A stretch of 39,518 bases of DNA, from IMG/VR virus record IMGVR_UViG_3300013132_004522, positions 1 to 39,518 of that record. One strand, given 5' to 3'. This document shows positions 26,979 to 35,854 of this stretch, one piece after another. The DNA comes from a virus. How positions within the stretch are numbered: position 1 is the stretch's first letter; the number at the start of each line of letters is the position of its first letter. The notes under the pieces are model-generated. The model ran no database searches and was not told the DNA's origin. It saw nothing but the letters and a program-made list of their open reading frames with translations. A program made the translations under genes and the position numbers.

Positions 26979-28863
26979 CTTTTATCCTTTTGTTTTTAAG
27001 AATATCTCTCACACACATAATTTTATCTAATAGTGCTATTCCTAGAATATCAAATTTAATTACTCCTATAGATTCTAAATCCGACATTTCAAAGCCAGCA
27101 ATACTTTGTTCTGTTTTGGCGTCCCAAATCATAGGACAAATAGTATTTAAGGATTGGTTTGAGATCGCTATGCCAGCAGCGTGTTTAGATTGATTGTACT
27201 TCGAGCCCTCGAGTCTAATAGCCTGCTCAAAACGCTTCGCCAGCGGCCCGTATAACTCATTGTCCTCTCCCACATAGCACCATTCTTTGAGTTTTGCTCC
27301 ATTGTTTTCTAGAGCCCACCTAATAATAGACGCTTCTCCATCTTCATCTTTCATTTCTTGTAACTCATCCGCTATTTTAGCTTCGTCCGGAATATGTTTT
27401 GTAATACGATTCATTTCTTCGAATGATATATTTCCATATATTCTTAATACTTCTTTTAGAGCACCACGACCCTTTAAAGTATTGAATGTAATCATTTGAG
27501 AAACTTTATCAAAACCATACTTATTTTTTATGTAGTTTATAATATCTTCTCTATGTTCTATTGGTACGTCTACATCTATATCAGGCATAGATATATGAGT
27601 TTCGGTATTACGACCAGTATTATAGAATCTTTCGAAGATCAAATCATATTTAATAGGATCTATACCGGTTATACCTATTAGGTAAGAAACTAAACATCCG
27701 GCAGCAGAGCCTCGTCCCGGTCCAGGTAAACATCCCTTACTTCTTACATAGGATACTATATCTCTAATTATAAGAAAGTAACTAGCTAAATTTGTTGATT
27801 CAAGAATATCTAATTCTTTTTTTACTCTATCTACATATATGTTCTGTTTTTCTTTTGGAATCTTATTTTGTATTTTATCTAACCAACCTTTTCTACAAAG
27901 ATTTCTAAGGTATTCGATTGGTTTTTGTGAATCAGGACAATCAAATGTTGGTAATTGAGGTCCAGATAGTACATCATACTCTTCACATAAACTATCTATA
28001 TATAGAGTATTTTCTAATTCAACGCTATCGTGTATGACTTGCATTTCTTCATCAGATAGTATATAGTATTTATCTGATGTAAAAAAACTAGATAATGGAA
28101 TCTTTTCATTATTAATGATCTTATTCGATATATCTGGTAAAGTTAATTTCAAAGAACTACACAAAAGTACTCTTTGATCAACAGCGTCGGAGGCTTCGCA
28201 ATAATGCGCATCAATAGTAGCAACTCTTGGTAGATTATAATCTTTGGATAATTGTCTAAGACTGTTTCCTATTAATTGTTGTTGCTGATTGTTAGTATCC
28301 ATAAGTTGGATTTCAACAAAAACATTGTTTTGACCAAAGATATCATACAATTTATTTATATGCTCTAGACTTTTAGTTTCCCAATTTTCGTTTACTTTTC
28401 CTAGATCAAAATTATAGACTATGTCTCCTAATGTTGAACCCGGATGTCCAGTGATACATATCAAATCATTTTTTTCTGATCCTAGAATATTATTTATCAA
28501 TTCCAGATCAAGTCTTGGCTTATAATAAAAATAATCAGAACTATTTGATACGGATACTAGTTTGATAAGCTTTTGCCAACCGCTAAAATTTTTAGCTAAA
28601 ACTACCATATGAGATAATTCACTATTTGATTTATCTTTGATCTTGGCATCACTATTACTAATATATAATTCACATCCCATAATTGGCTTAATATTATTCT
28701 TTTTCATTGTTTTGTAAAAACTAATATTGCCAGAGATTGTGCCGTGATCGGTTATAGCACAACTTGTAATACCTAATCTTTTACATCTCCTTGCCACCTG
28801 TTCTGGTTTTGATAAGCCATCAAGTAAACTATAATGAGTGTGTAAATGTAGGGGAACGTACAT
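26968..28863 (-). CDS. dnaE: DNA polymerase III alpha, N-terminal half (PHP and palm)
   Basis: The 631 residues cover the first half of DnaE. The PHP domain (1-270) has HLHTHYSLLDG (His6, His8, His10), TDHG (Asp39, His40), GCE (Glu65), GHPGS and DAHYC, so the metal-binding residues look intact, unlike in E. coli. The palm has GPGRGSAAG, MPDIDVD with catalytic Asp428 and Asp430, and IKFDILG with Asp605. The chain stops about 25 residues after that third Asp, exactly where the finger domain should begin; that part is encoded at 24507-26111. The ATG overlaps the upstream nuclease stop as ATGA. It would synthesise phage DNA when joined with the other half. Confidence 0.9.
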   Translation of the reverse strand: MYVPLHLHTHYSLLDGLSKPEQVARRCKRLGITSCAITDHGTISGNISFYKTMKKNNIKPIMGCELYISNSDAKIKDKSNSELSHMVVLAKNFSGWQKLIKLVSVSNSSDYFYYKPRLDLELINNILGSEKNDLICITGHPGSTLGDIVYNFDLGKVNENWETKSLEHINKLYDIFGQNNVFVEIQLMDTNNQQQQLIGNSLRQLSKDYNLPRVATIDAHYCEASDAVDQRVLLCSSLKLTLPDISNKIINNEKIPLSSFFTSDKYYILSDEEMQVIHDSVELENTLYIDSLCEEYDVLSGPQLPTFDCPDSQKPIEYLRNLCRKGWLDKIQNKIPKEKQNIYVDRVKKELDILESTNLASYFLIIRDIVSYVRSKGCLPGPGRGSAAGCLVSYLIGITGIDPIKYDLIFERFYNTGRNTETHISMPDIDVDVPIEHREDIINYIKNKYGFDKVSQMITFNTLKGRGALKEVLRIYGNISFEEMNRITKHIPDEAKIADELQEMKDEDGEASIIRWALENNGAKLKEWCYVGEDNELYGPLAKRFEQAIRLEGSKYNQSKHAAGIAISNQSLNTICPMIWDAKTEQSIAGFEMSDLESIGVIKFDILGIALLDKIMCVRDILKNKRIKDAV

Positions 28864-29927
28864 CAGACTTCTCCCGGGGCTTTGTATGTACCAATACTAT
28901 ACCCAGGTATTTGGTACTTGTCAACAACTTCTTTCATTCCGTGCAAATCTATATCGTGCTTTATTTGTTCGCACTGTGTCATAAACTTATCTTTCGGAGT
29001 TACTTGGTGGTCTCTGTATTCTATAATGGGTAAAACATTTTTATCATTTTCGAAAGTATTTTTACCAAAATGACACAGTTTGCTACACATCCAAGATTTT
29101 TTTAGCTTAGGTTTTTGTGTTTTCTGTATGTGTATAAATTTTTCTTTTAACATAAACTCTGTTTTAGCTATATTGTCATTATTGTCAAAACATATAGAAA
29201 ATGGTCCTCCATCATTGATAAAATTAATCGTTACAATAATATGCTTGAATTGTGGGAAAAGTCTATGGGCAGCATAATGATATAGTTTCAATTGTGGATC
29301 TTCTTCTAGTTTTGCTTGGGTTTTCTCTTCTCCTGTTGCCCAATTAAGTCTTTTGCCTGTTTTCCAGTCTATAATTTCTAAAGTCTCATTATCTATTTGT
29401 GTTATAAGATCTATCGTTCCTTTGATAGCTAAATTGCCGGTTATCTTTTTATTATTGATATCATAAATATACTTCGCCCATTCTTTATCTATCATAAGAT
29501 CAAAATGCTGTTCGGATCTGAAAATATTACGTTTTCTAGGATCGAACATTCGATTGTTCGACCTAAGAGTTTTACTAACCCATTCTATACAGTCTTTTCT
29601 ATCTTTTTCAAGCCATGTATGATGAGAAAATTGATAAGTATAATAGTCATATACATTGTTTACAATAGATAAAACAAATTTATCATCATTCATGTCGCTA
29701 GATGTTAAATCGATTACTCCTAAGATATCATCATTTATTTGATTTAGTTCATCTTGGTGAGCTTTTTTCATAATGGCCAAAATTTCTAATACTTTATGTA
29801 CTATTGTACCCTTATCTGCTTTTTTATTGGATAGTCCTCTTCTGCCTAGAACATATTCAATAAAATACTGTTGCTCACACATAGAATGCGTATTATAAGA
29901 TGAGCTTCTAAAGTATGTTATTATAAT
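28863..29927 (-). CDS. RecB/Cas4-type PD-(D/E)XK nuclease, probable non-AUG start
   Basis: The nuclease motifs are GTIVHKVLE, KGTIDL (Asp158 counted from the ATG at 29882) and EIIDWKTG (Asp172, Lys174). Cysteines at the start (MCEQQ) and near the end (SWMCSKLCHFG, TQCEQ) could bind an iron-sulfur cluster as in AddB/Cas4; this is inference. The first ATG is at 29882, but the frame continues upstream with TYFRSSSYNTHSMCEQQYFI, which completes the usual N-terminal motif of this family (Arg-x-Ser, then Cys-x-x-x-Tyr). The only nearby Shine-Dalgarno, AAGGA at 29936-29940, is 8 bases before an ATT at 29927, which I take as the likely start; an ATA at 29924 is an alternative. It probably processes DNA ends in replication or recombination. 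Confidence 0.78.
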   Translation of the reverse strand: MIITYFRSSSYNTHSMCEQQYFIEYVLGRRGLSNKKADKGTIVHKVLEILAIMKKAHQDELNQINDDILGVIDLTSSDMNDDKFVLSIVNNVYDYYTYQFSHHTWLEKDRKDCIEWVSKTLRSNNRMFDPRKRNIFRSEQHFDLMIDKEWAKYIYDINNKKITGNLAIKGTIDLITQIDNETLEIIDWKTGKRLNWATGEEKTQAKLEEDPQLKLYHYAAHRLFPQFKHIIVTINFINDGGPFSICFDNNDNIAKTEFMLKEKFIHIQKTQKPKLKKSWMCSKLCHFGKNTFENDKNVLPIIEYRDHQVTPKDKFMTQCEQIKHDIDLHGMKEVVDKYQIPGYSIGTYKAPGEV

Positions 29928-30520
29928 GGTAGTATTCCTTTGTGTTTTAGAAATTGCAATAAAATCATATTTTGTTTTTCTATAGTAATTGAGCTATTAT
30001 CTAGAATCATATCAAATAATTTATGATCAAAATTATTTTCATCAAGCGCTGTTTCACTTTCATGATCCGAGTTATGAGGATTTCTGGTTAGTTTAATCAC
30101 AAAACCACCAGCGTTTTTTATTGCTTCTACTTCGTTAGGAAATCTACAGTCAGCAATAATAGCTAGAGAACACTTGTCTTTCTGGATTTTTCTTATAGTA
30201 GCATCTGACCAAACATTTTGTTGCATAGATCTGAACATATTCGTGCCAACCAACTGCATAACTTCTCTAGCGGAAAGTTGTTTATTATTCCAATAACAAT
30301 CAACTAATTCATTTTTTTGATCGTCTGTACCATAACATTGGTCTTGAGTTAAGCCTAAAATATTAATACATATATCTTGTTTTAGTGGGTCAGCAAAGTT
30401 ATAGATTTTAGTAGTATTGAATGGTTTTAATATTGCATTACCAAGCCTTTGAACAAATTCTGAACACGTTGTTTTACCCGACTGTTTTCTTCCGGCTAGT
30501 GCAATTATAGGATTAGGCAT
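29921..30520 (-). CDS. Deoxynucleoside monophosphate kinase (T4 gp1-like)
   Basis: The 199-residue protein has a Walker A loop GRKQSGKTT (10-18) and the family signature IADCRFPNEVEAIKNAGG (about 138-155), followed by FVIKLTRNP. These belong to phage dNMP kinases, which phosphorylate dNMPs to dNDPs for phage DNA synthesis. NFADPLKQDI and REVMQLVGTNMFR are further conserved elements. Length fits the family. It overlaps the primase gene by 8 bases. With ribonucleotide reductase and MazG-like protein it forms the dNTP supply set. Confidence 0.9.
   Translation of the reverse strand: MPNPIIALAGRKQSGKTTCSEFVQRLGNAILKPFNTTKIYNFADPLKQDICINILGLTQDQCYGTDDQKNELVDCYWNNKQLSAREVMQLVGTNMFRSMQQNVWSDATIRKIQKDKCSLAIIADCRFPNEVEAIKNAGGFVIKLTRNPHNSDHESETALDENNFDHKLFDMILDNSSITIEKQNMILLQFLKHKGILPL
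29936..29940 (-). promoter_or_regulatory. Ribosome binding site implying a non-AUG start
   Basis: AAGGA on the - strand lies inside the end of the dNMP kinase gene, 8 bases before ATT (29927-29925). No such site lies before the ATG at 29882. It supports translation of the nuclease from ATT or a neighbouring ATA. Confidence 0.5.
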
Positions 30521-31673
30521 ATATTTTATCCATTTCTGGTAGAATAATATTCTGTATCTGCTCTACGCTCATTTCTGCTACATCATTAGTAGGTATATTT
30601 ATAGATTTTATATTATATGTACGACAACATTTATCATATATTTGTTGAGTACCCAATCTTCCAGCATCATCGTTATCTAATAAAACTAAAAGAGACATTG
30701 CTCCAGAACAATCCAATAGCATTTTTTGTCTATCGCTTAAAGATGTTCCAAAAATAGCTATAGAATTTTTAATACCAGCCTCTTCTAATCTCCAAACATT
30801 TCCCGGACTTTCTACCATAATAGCGATACCGGTCTTTAGTATATAGTCCTTGGCAAACCATAGGTTGTAAAGGTGATCTTTGGCTTTGAAGTCCTTGTTA
30901 TGTTTCCATTTTGAGTATTTCCATGAGTATTGTTCTGATATACATCCTAAATTAGAATCATGATAGTAAGAGCATTTATGACATTTATCATAGATACTTC
31001 TGCCACTACATCCTACCATATATGTGTAGTCTTTATCATAAATTGGTACGACTACCCTATTAAACATTTCTTTATTACTATTACTACAAAGTCCAATATC
31101 ATATTTATCTAGTATATTTTTGGAGAATCCCCTATCTATATAATATTTTGCTGGTATCTCAAGAGATTTTCTTACCGTCGATCTTGATGGAGATTGAGTA
31201 TTTTGATTAGGAGACTGTACTATCGTTTGTATATTTTTAACAAAAGATCTCTTTTCTGTATTACTATGATTAATCTTTATATCTTTAATATCTTTTTTAA
31301 GTATTTGTAAAGCCATATCTATTGTTGAATCAAAGCTATAAATTTGATCTCCATTTTTTGTCCAGTTATTATATTTTACAGATAAAATGCCTCTTAAAAA
31401 GCCTAAAATAGAAGGCTGGAAGATTTTTTCGCAATGATGTGTTCTGCAAACCCAGTTGCCACGATAAGAATCTCCCACATGGTATAAGTTTAATGCTGAT
31501 TCATTATCTCCACCATGAATAGGACATGCCATGGTGAGCATTTTATTAGTATATTTGCAGTTCAAATCAAATGTTTCGCAAAGTAGGTCTATGTTGTCGC
31601 AAAGTTCGTCGCACATAGCCTTCATTTGTGATTGACTATATGAACGGGATGTCTTCGTTTTGTTCATCTTCAT
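30513..31673 (-). CDS. dnaG: DNA primase (DnaG-type) with zinc finger and Toprim domain
   Basis: The 386-residue protein has an N-terminal zinc-binding set (Cys50, His53, Cys76, Cys81; CPIHGG and NWVCRTHHC) and a Toprim domain with MVESPGN and LLDNDDAG (Asp333, Asp335, Asp336) that should hold the catalytic metals. A second Cys/His cluster (DKCHKCSYYHDSNLGC) lies between the two. It makes RNA primers and is smaller than bacterial DnaG, lacking a clear helicase-binding C-terminal domain. It lies right after the helicase gene; the ATG at 31673 overlaps it by 38 bases, and ATGs at 31667 or 31625 are alternatives. The last would give a 370-residue protein without overlap but no Shine-Dalgarno site. 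Confidence 0.88.
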   Translation of the reverse strand: MKMNKTKTSRSYSQSQMKAMCDELCDNIDLLCETFDLNCKYTNKMLTMACPIHGGDNESALNLYHVGDSYRGNWVCRTHHCEKIFQPSILGFLRGILSVKYNNWTKNGDQIYSFDSTIDMALQILKKDIKDIKINHSNTEKRSFVKNIQTIVQSPNQNTQSPSRSTVRKSLEIPAKYYIDRGFSKNILDKYDIGLCSNSNKEMFNRVVVPIYDKDYTYMVGCSGRSIYDKCHKCSYYHDSNLGCISEQYSWKYSKWKHNKDFKAKDHLYNLWFAKDYILKTGIAIMVESPGNVWRLEEAGIKNSIAIFGTSLSDRQKMLLDCSGAMSLLVLLDNDDAGRLGTQQIYDKCCRTYNIKSINIPTNDVAEMSVEQIQNIILPEMDKIYA

Positions 31674-33120
31674 CTTCTGTATTTGTTATAACCTGAAATG
31701 TATTGCGATTCTTTGCGCTATTATTAGATAATTCTAACTTAGTTTGTCCTTCCATAATTTTAGCACACCAGCCTTTCATATGGCAATTTATATAATCGTT
31801 ATCGTCTAATCCTCCACCATGCCTACTAACCAATGGTACTAGTTTCCTATTGCCTGCTGATGGTCCATCTTCTGCAATTTCCTCATCTGATTTTCTCTTA
31901 AAGATAGAAAAATTACTACAAAGCCATATTATTCTGTCAGACCCTGATGCTGTATCTGTACTTTCTTTGGTTATGCCGTCACGATTAAGCTGTACGAATG
32001 CTACTACAGGTAGTTTATATTTTGTAGCAAAATTATGTAAACTAGTCATCATAAAACCAAGGACTTGATATTCTTTCATATCCTGAGATATACCAACGCT
32101 ATCCATTAATTTTAGATAATCGTAAAATATAACACAGTCTTTGGCTGTGCCGTCATCATTAAGTCCTACTTCTTTTATTATCCATCTACGCATAATAGCT
32201 AATTGTTCATCAAATGGTTTACCAGCTATTGACTTGTAGTATAGTTTCATGGATTTTAGTTTAGCTTTTGCCTCATAAATTTTGGTTTTTAAATCTGATG
32301 AATCTCTGAACTTACCTGTTTCGATAGTATTGAGATCCACCTCTGTCATCATACCAATAATGCGATTAATGTGATCTTCTGTGGTCATTTCGGTATCCAT
32401 ATTTAAAACAGGTATACCGTGACTAGCAAGATAATAACCCATATTGTCTGCTAACAGGGTTTTTCCTGTTTTGGGTCTGGCTGCTATTACATTAACTGTA
32501 CTTTTGCGTAAACCGCCCCCTATTGCTTTGTCATAAATCGGAAATCCAGTTGATAATCCAACTTGATCTACCGGATTATCTTCTAAGTTTTGAATATATT
32601 CATCTATATTTTTTCCTATAGCTTCTGGTTCAGACTTATTATCTCCTATTAATAATCCAAGATCAAAAACTTTACCTTCGGCTATATTTAGAATTTCTGC
32701 AATAGATTCTGAGCCAGTAACTTCGTGTAGCTCTGTTTGAGCTATTTCTAATTGGTCACTAATGTTTCTAGCTATTTCTAGCTTTTTAATTTTGGTAGCA
32801 AATTTTCTAATATTACTTTGATCAACAGGAAAATCTAAAATAGCCTTGATATGCATAGCTTCGTCTTTTGACGATAAAGCCTCTTTGCATCCAAGTTCTT
32901 GTGCGGCCGAGTATATGTATGCTAAGTCTATTACTGCATTACTATCATTCGAATATATATGATGAATACAGTTATATAACAATGTATTGGTGTCGATAGT
33001 AAACGAAGCATTAGATATTATATCATTAATGTCTAGATAAGCATTCTCTCCGTATTTACATAAACCAGAAAGAACTGCTCTCTCGGCAGAAGGATCAGCT
33101 AATTTATATTTGGATGTCAT
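31636..33120 (-). CDS. dnaB: Replicative DnaB-type helicase
   Basis: From the ATG at 33120 the product is 494 residues. The N-terminal helical domain (SAERAVLSGL onward) resembles DnaB-N, and the RecA-like C-terminal domain has Walker A ARPKTGKT (214-221), Walker B CVIFYDYLKLM and a late conserved element ASGSDRIIWLC. It unwinds DNA ahead of the polymerase. A GTG frame beginning at 33150 would overlap the upstream gene; the ATG at 33120 lies 8 bases past its stop and begins at the conserved domain, so I prefer it. The C-terminus ends EDEDEQNEDIPFI, close to the acidic DDDIPF tip of bacterial SSB. Primase follows directly. Confidence 0.92.
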   Translation of the reverse strand: MTSKYKLADPSAERAVLSGLCKYGENAYLDINDIISNASFTIDTNTLLYNCIHHIYSNDSNAVIDLAYIYSAAQELGCKEALSSKDEAMHIKAILDFPVDQSNIRKFATKIKKLEIARNISDQLEIAQTELHEVTGSESIAEILNIAEGKVFDLGLLIGDNKSEPEAIGKNIDEYIQNLEDNPVDQVGLSTGFPIYDKAIGGGLRKSTVNVIAARPKTGKTLLADNMGYYLASHGIPVLNMDTEMTTEDHINRIIGMMTEVDLNTIETGKFRDSSDLKTKIYEAKAKLKSMKLYYKSIAGKPFDEQLAIMRRWIIKEVGLNDDGTAKDCVIFYDYLKLMDSVGISQDMKEYQVLGFMMTSLHNFATKYKLPVVAFVQLNRDGITKESTDTASGSDRIIWLCSNFSIFKRKSDEEIAEDGPSAGNRKLVPLVSRHGGGLDDNDYINCHMKGWCAKIMEGQTKLELSNNSAKNRNTFQVITNTEDEDEQNEDIPFI

Positions 33121-33128
33121 ATTTATGA

Positions 33129-33548
33129 TTAACCTGGAGTCGTTGAGCACTTATTGCATTTAAATCTTTCTAGGCCACCATAAAGCAACGATGCTCTGAC
33201 CTCCTCTTCCTTACCACAAATTCTACATTTGGCTTTTATAGTTTGGTTTTTACGAGTTCTTGCTATAGGAGATTGCCTGTATAACTTTTCTGCTACATTC
33301 GGATCTTCCTTAAACATATTAGCTTCTGGCATAGATAAAAACTTATTATCTTCAGGTGCTTTTTTGTTTTTACGCACTTTAGTTTGTTTTTTACTATTTT
33401 TGATAGCGTTAGTACTGACCACTTTCTCTGTGGTATTCTCTACTGTTGTATTTTGATTTATAGTTTCTAGCAAACTTGATAATAGGGTAATCATTTGTTT
33501 AATTTGTTCAGGATTTTGTAGTATATTCTCTATATTATTGGTTGACAT
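33129..33548 (-). CDS. Small protein with C-terminal zinc ribbon
   Basis: The 139-residue protein has a helical N-terminus (1-35), a Lys-rich, probably disordered middle (45-70), and a zinc ribbon with Cys108, Cys111, Cys131 and Cys134 (AKCRICGKEEEV, KCNKC). AAGGTG lies 5 bases before the ATG. It overlaps the upstream gene by 14 bases and sits directly ahead of the helicase gene. A role at the replication fork is possible from position; no known family is recognised. Confidence 0.65.
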   Translation of the reverse strand: MSTNNIENILQNPEQIKQMITLLSSLLETINQNTTVENTTEKVVSTNAIKNSKKQTKVRKNKKAPEDNKFLSMPEANMFKEDPNVAEKLYRQSPIARTRKNQTIKAKCRICGKEEEVRASLLYGGLERFKCNKCSTTPG

Positions 33549-34026
33549 TTCTCACCTTATTTTTTTGAATAGAAAGCAATATATCTGATAGATTTTTTAG
33601 ACTATTGGATAAATAAGAAAGTCTATCGATTCGTTGTTTAGCATATTTTTGTATCTTATGAAGACTATTAGCTTTATCGTTATTCTTAATAGCCTGGTAT
33701 AGTTTTTCCATATAACCATATCCTTTATAGTTATTTATATCATCCGCAATTACTAGCTTTAAACTATCTTCTGCCCAATTATGGCGAGCTATTTCTCGAT
33801 TAAGATTTCTTTGTATATGAAAAGCCATCTGACCAAGTCTATAGGCTATCTGAAAACAATCTTCCGGAGTTAATTTTTCTATAGCATCTCTATTCATTGA
33901 AAGATACGAATTAAGCTCTTCTGATGAGTCTGTGCTAGCAAGAGACGGTGGAATACCAAGAGAAGATTCGTATTCATCTAAAATCTTATCCCAATACTCT
34001 AGTTCTTCTTTACTTGTTTTATGCAT
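33535..34026 (-). CDS. Unknown helical protein in the replication block
   Basis: The 163-residue protein is predicted to be almost wholly helical from its residue pattern, including FQIAYRLGQMAFHIQRNLNR and a Leu-rich C-terminal helix. It has no catalytic motif, membrane segment or zinc site. It overlaps the upstream Vsr-like nuclease by 8 bases and the downstream zinc-ribbon gene by 14. It may be a replisome accessory; that is only positional inference. Confidence 0.55.
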   Translation of the reverse strand: MHKTSKEELEYWDKILDEYESSLGIPPSLASTDSSEELNSYLSMNRDAIEKLTPEDCFQIAYRLGQMAFHIQRNLNREIARHNWAEDSLKLVIADDINNYKGYGYMEKLYQAIKNNDKANSLHKIQKYAKQRIDRLSYLSNSLKNLSDILLSIQKNKVRNVNQ

Positions 34027-34423
34027 GATTAATAATTTCTATCCATTCTGGTTCTTTGTTATATGGTAATTCAATGTAGCTAATATTATTGATATGACAC
34101 CACTCTTGCTTGTCTCTATCTCTTTTCTTTTGTTTTAAAAAATCTATCTGAGATCTATGATAGAAAGGAATAAACTGATAATGTTGTTCACCATGTACCT
34201 CTATACATTTTCTAATTAATGGTATGAAAAAATCGATATACAGAATTTCTGATTTGCGAATATAGATAGGTACTTCTTCTATGATTTGTAAAGTAGGGTA
34301 AATATTTTTTAAGAGATTTCTTGCGTTTAAATGACAACTTGATTTATTATTTAAACTACTTTTGGATGTTAAACCGATAAAACTTAATTTATGTTCTGAT
34401 CCATCTAGTCCAACGGTATTCAT
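34019..34423 (-). CDS. Vsr/DUF559-like PD-(D/E)XK nuclease
   Basis: The 134-residue protein has a core of Glu49/Glu50, LYIDFFIP with Asp64, CIEVHGEQH (Glu75, His77, His81) and a later RDRDKQEWCHINNISYIEL. This is the layout of the small Vsr-like/DUF559 nucleases. Its place right after the RecA-like gene, with the ATG overlapping the recombinase stop as ATGA, points to a recombination or repair nuclease. It lacks the HTH and NUMOD-like regions of the relative at 18521-19321, so it is less likely to be a homing endonuclease. Confidence 0.6.
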   Translation of the reverse strand: MNTVGLDGSEHKLSFIGLTSKSSLNNKSSCHLNARNLLKNIYPTLQIIEEVPIYIRKSEILYIDFFIPLIRKCIEVHGEQHYQFIPFYHRSQIDFLKQKKRDRDKQEWCHINNISYIELPYNKEPEWIEIINHA

Positions 34424-35430
34424 TTAATACCCATGGTGGTCTTGGTCTCTTCGAGAATCTTATCATAAATTTCGCTGTTGTCAACAAGAAACTGTCTCAG
34501 TTTTTCTGTGCCTTGGAACTTTTGTGTTTCTCCATCAATATTAAAGCTATACCATGCTCCACCCTTATTAATAATACCAATATCTATAGCTAACATCATT
34601 ATTTCTGTCACTTTATCTATACCAGATCCGTATCTGATATACGATGTAGTAACTCCACCGGGAGGACCAAGAGCAGAGCAAATTACTTGCCATTCCACCT
34701 CTTGTCCTATTTGAGTATTATCGGCACCAAGTGTCCATGGCTTGAAACTTTTTGCTCTAAGTTTTATATCTGTCTGATAAGCTATGGCTTGACCACTCTT
34801 TTCCTTAAATTCCGCCCCATATCCTGTTGGATTACCCATTAAATGAGTGATTCCGATAACAATATTTTTATTTACTGGAATAACATTAGCAACTTTACGA
34901 CAAAACTTAGCTAATAGCTTTGCTCCATCTGCTCGTTGCATTTTATTCATTTCGGATGTAATCTCAGCTTCTGTACATAGGGCAGAATATGAGTCTATGA
35001 TTAGAATGCATCCCGGTTCTTCGTTAATAATTCTTTCTCCGATTTGCAGATATTCTTCAGCATTTAATATTTTACCTTCTTGAGACCCTATTATATCAAA
35101 ACGATCAAGATCTAAACCATTAATGCCCTCTAGGTCTCTCTTTTTTAATCTACCTTCTATGTTTAGATAGTACACATGTCTAGGTTTTTTTAGATTCCCT
35201 TGATATATTTCCTTTTGGGCTGTGGCAGCAAAATCTAGTGATGTGGTGGTTTTGCCGCACTTGGGCTGACCAGTTAGTACTACAAAGCTACCTTCCGGCA
35301 CACCACCAGATAAAATCATATCTAATGAGGGACTTAATGGTATAACTATCGATTCTCTATCTATGAGCGCAGCAGCGCTTTGTATAACTTCTGAACCAAA
35401 ATTCTTCTTAACATCTTCTTTAAGTGCCAT
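34420..35430 (-). CDS. RecA/UvsX-type recombinase
   Basis: The 336-residue protein has Walker A GQPKCGKT (54-61), Walker B CILIIDSYSALC (about 137-148) and VIGITHLMGNPTG, then GQAIAYQTDIKLRAKSF, the sequence order of RecA-family recombinases. It forms filaments on single-stranded DNA for strand exchange. It is shorter than E. coli RecA (353) and lacks its acidic tail. Phage genomes with this type of RecA often carry a downstream nuclease, as here. It overlaps the upstream gene by 11 bases and the next as ATGA. Confidence 0.88.
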   Translation of the reverse strand: MALKEDVKKNFGSEVIQSAAALIDRESIVIPLSPSLDMILSGGVPEGSFVVLTGQPKCGKTTTSLDFAATAQKEIYQGNLKKPRHVYYLNIEGRLKKRDLEGINGLDLDRFDIIGSQEGKILNAEEYLQIGERIINEEPGCILIIDSYSALCTEAEITSEMNKMQRADGAKLLAKFCRKVANVIPVNKNIVIGITHLMGNPTGYGAEFKEKSGQAIAYQTDIKLRAKSFKPWTLGADNTQIGQEVEWQVICSALGPPGGVTTSYIRYGSGIDKVTEIMMLAIDIGIINKGGAWYSFNIDGETQKFQGTEKLRQFLVDNSEIYDKILEETKTTMGIK

Positions 35431-35854
35431 TATCTATCTCTCTTAATTTTGAAATAATGTTTTTAGACTGAGTATTTTGACGAAATTTGATATTTTGAAC
35501 CTGTCTACTATCACTATAATCCTTTTGTGTAGCATCTTTGGAGTCCAACAGACTCTGTTCCTGTTCTATGATAGGTATAAGATGAGGCGCTCGCAAAGAA
35601 TAAATATTACGAGCTTTAGTATTTTTCAATGCTTTTATTATAGCGCTTGGGCTATATTTTTTAAGCAATTTGTGTGCTGTACCTATTTGGTTTCTATAAA
35701 ATTTAGACCATTCTTTATTGGTCCAAAACTTATAATGCAAATCCTTTCTTTCTGTAATAGCCTTATTTTCACAAATAATCTCTGTTATAAACTGTGCTGC
35801 TGAAACATTTTTTCCGTTTGAATATTTAGACGGATACGAATTTTCATTGGTCAT
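35420..35854 (-). CDS. Unknown protein upstream of the RecA-like gene
   Basis: I do not recognise this 144-residue protein. It is basic and polar, with DLHYKFWTNKEWSKFYRNQ near residue 38 and SAIIKALKNTKARNIYSLRA near 70; aromatic and basic residues in helices suggest nucleic-acid or protein binding. It overlaps the upstream HTH-like gene and the recombinase gene by 11 bases each, so it is part of the same operon. It could be a recombination mediator by position; nothing in the sequence proves it. Confidence 0.55.
   Translation of the reverse strand: MTNENSYPSKYSNGKNVSAAQFITEIICENKAITERKDLHYKFWTNKEWSKFYRNQIGTAHKLLKKYSPSAIIKALKNTKARNIYSLRAPHLIPIIEQEQSLLDSKDATQKDYSDSRQVQNIKFRQNTQSKNIISKLREIDNGT

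Noticed and set aside
24507-28863. Split intein in polymerase III
   Set aside because: Neither half ends or begins with intein splice motifs; the C-terminal half begins with a normal start and native polymerase sequence soon follows.
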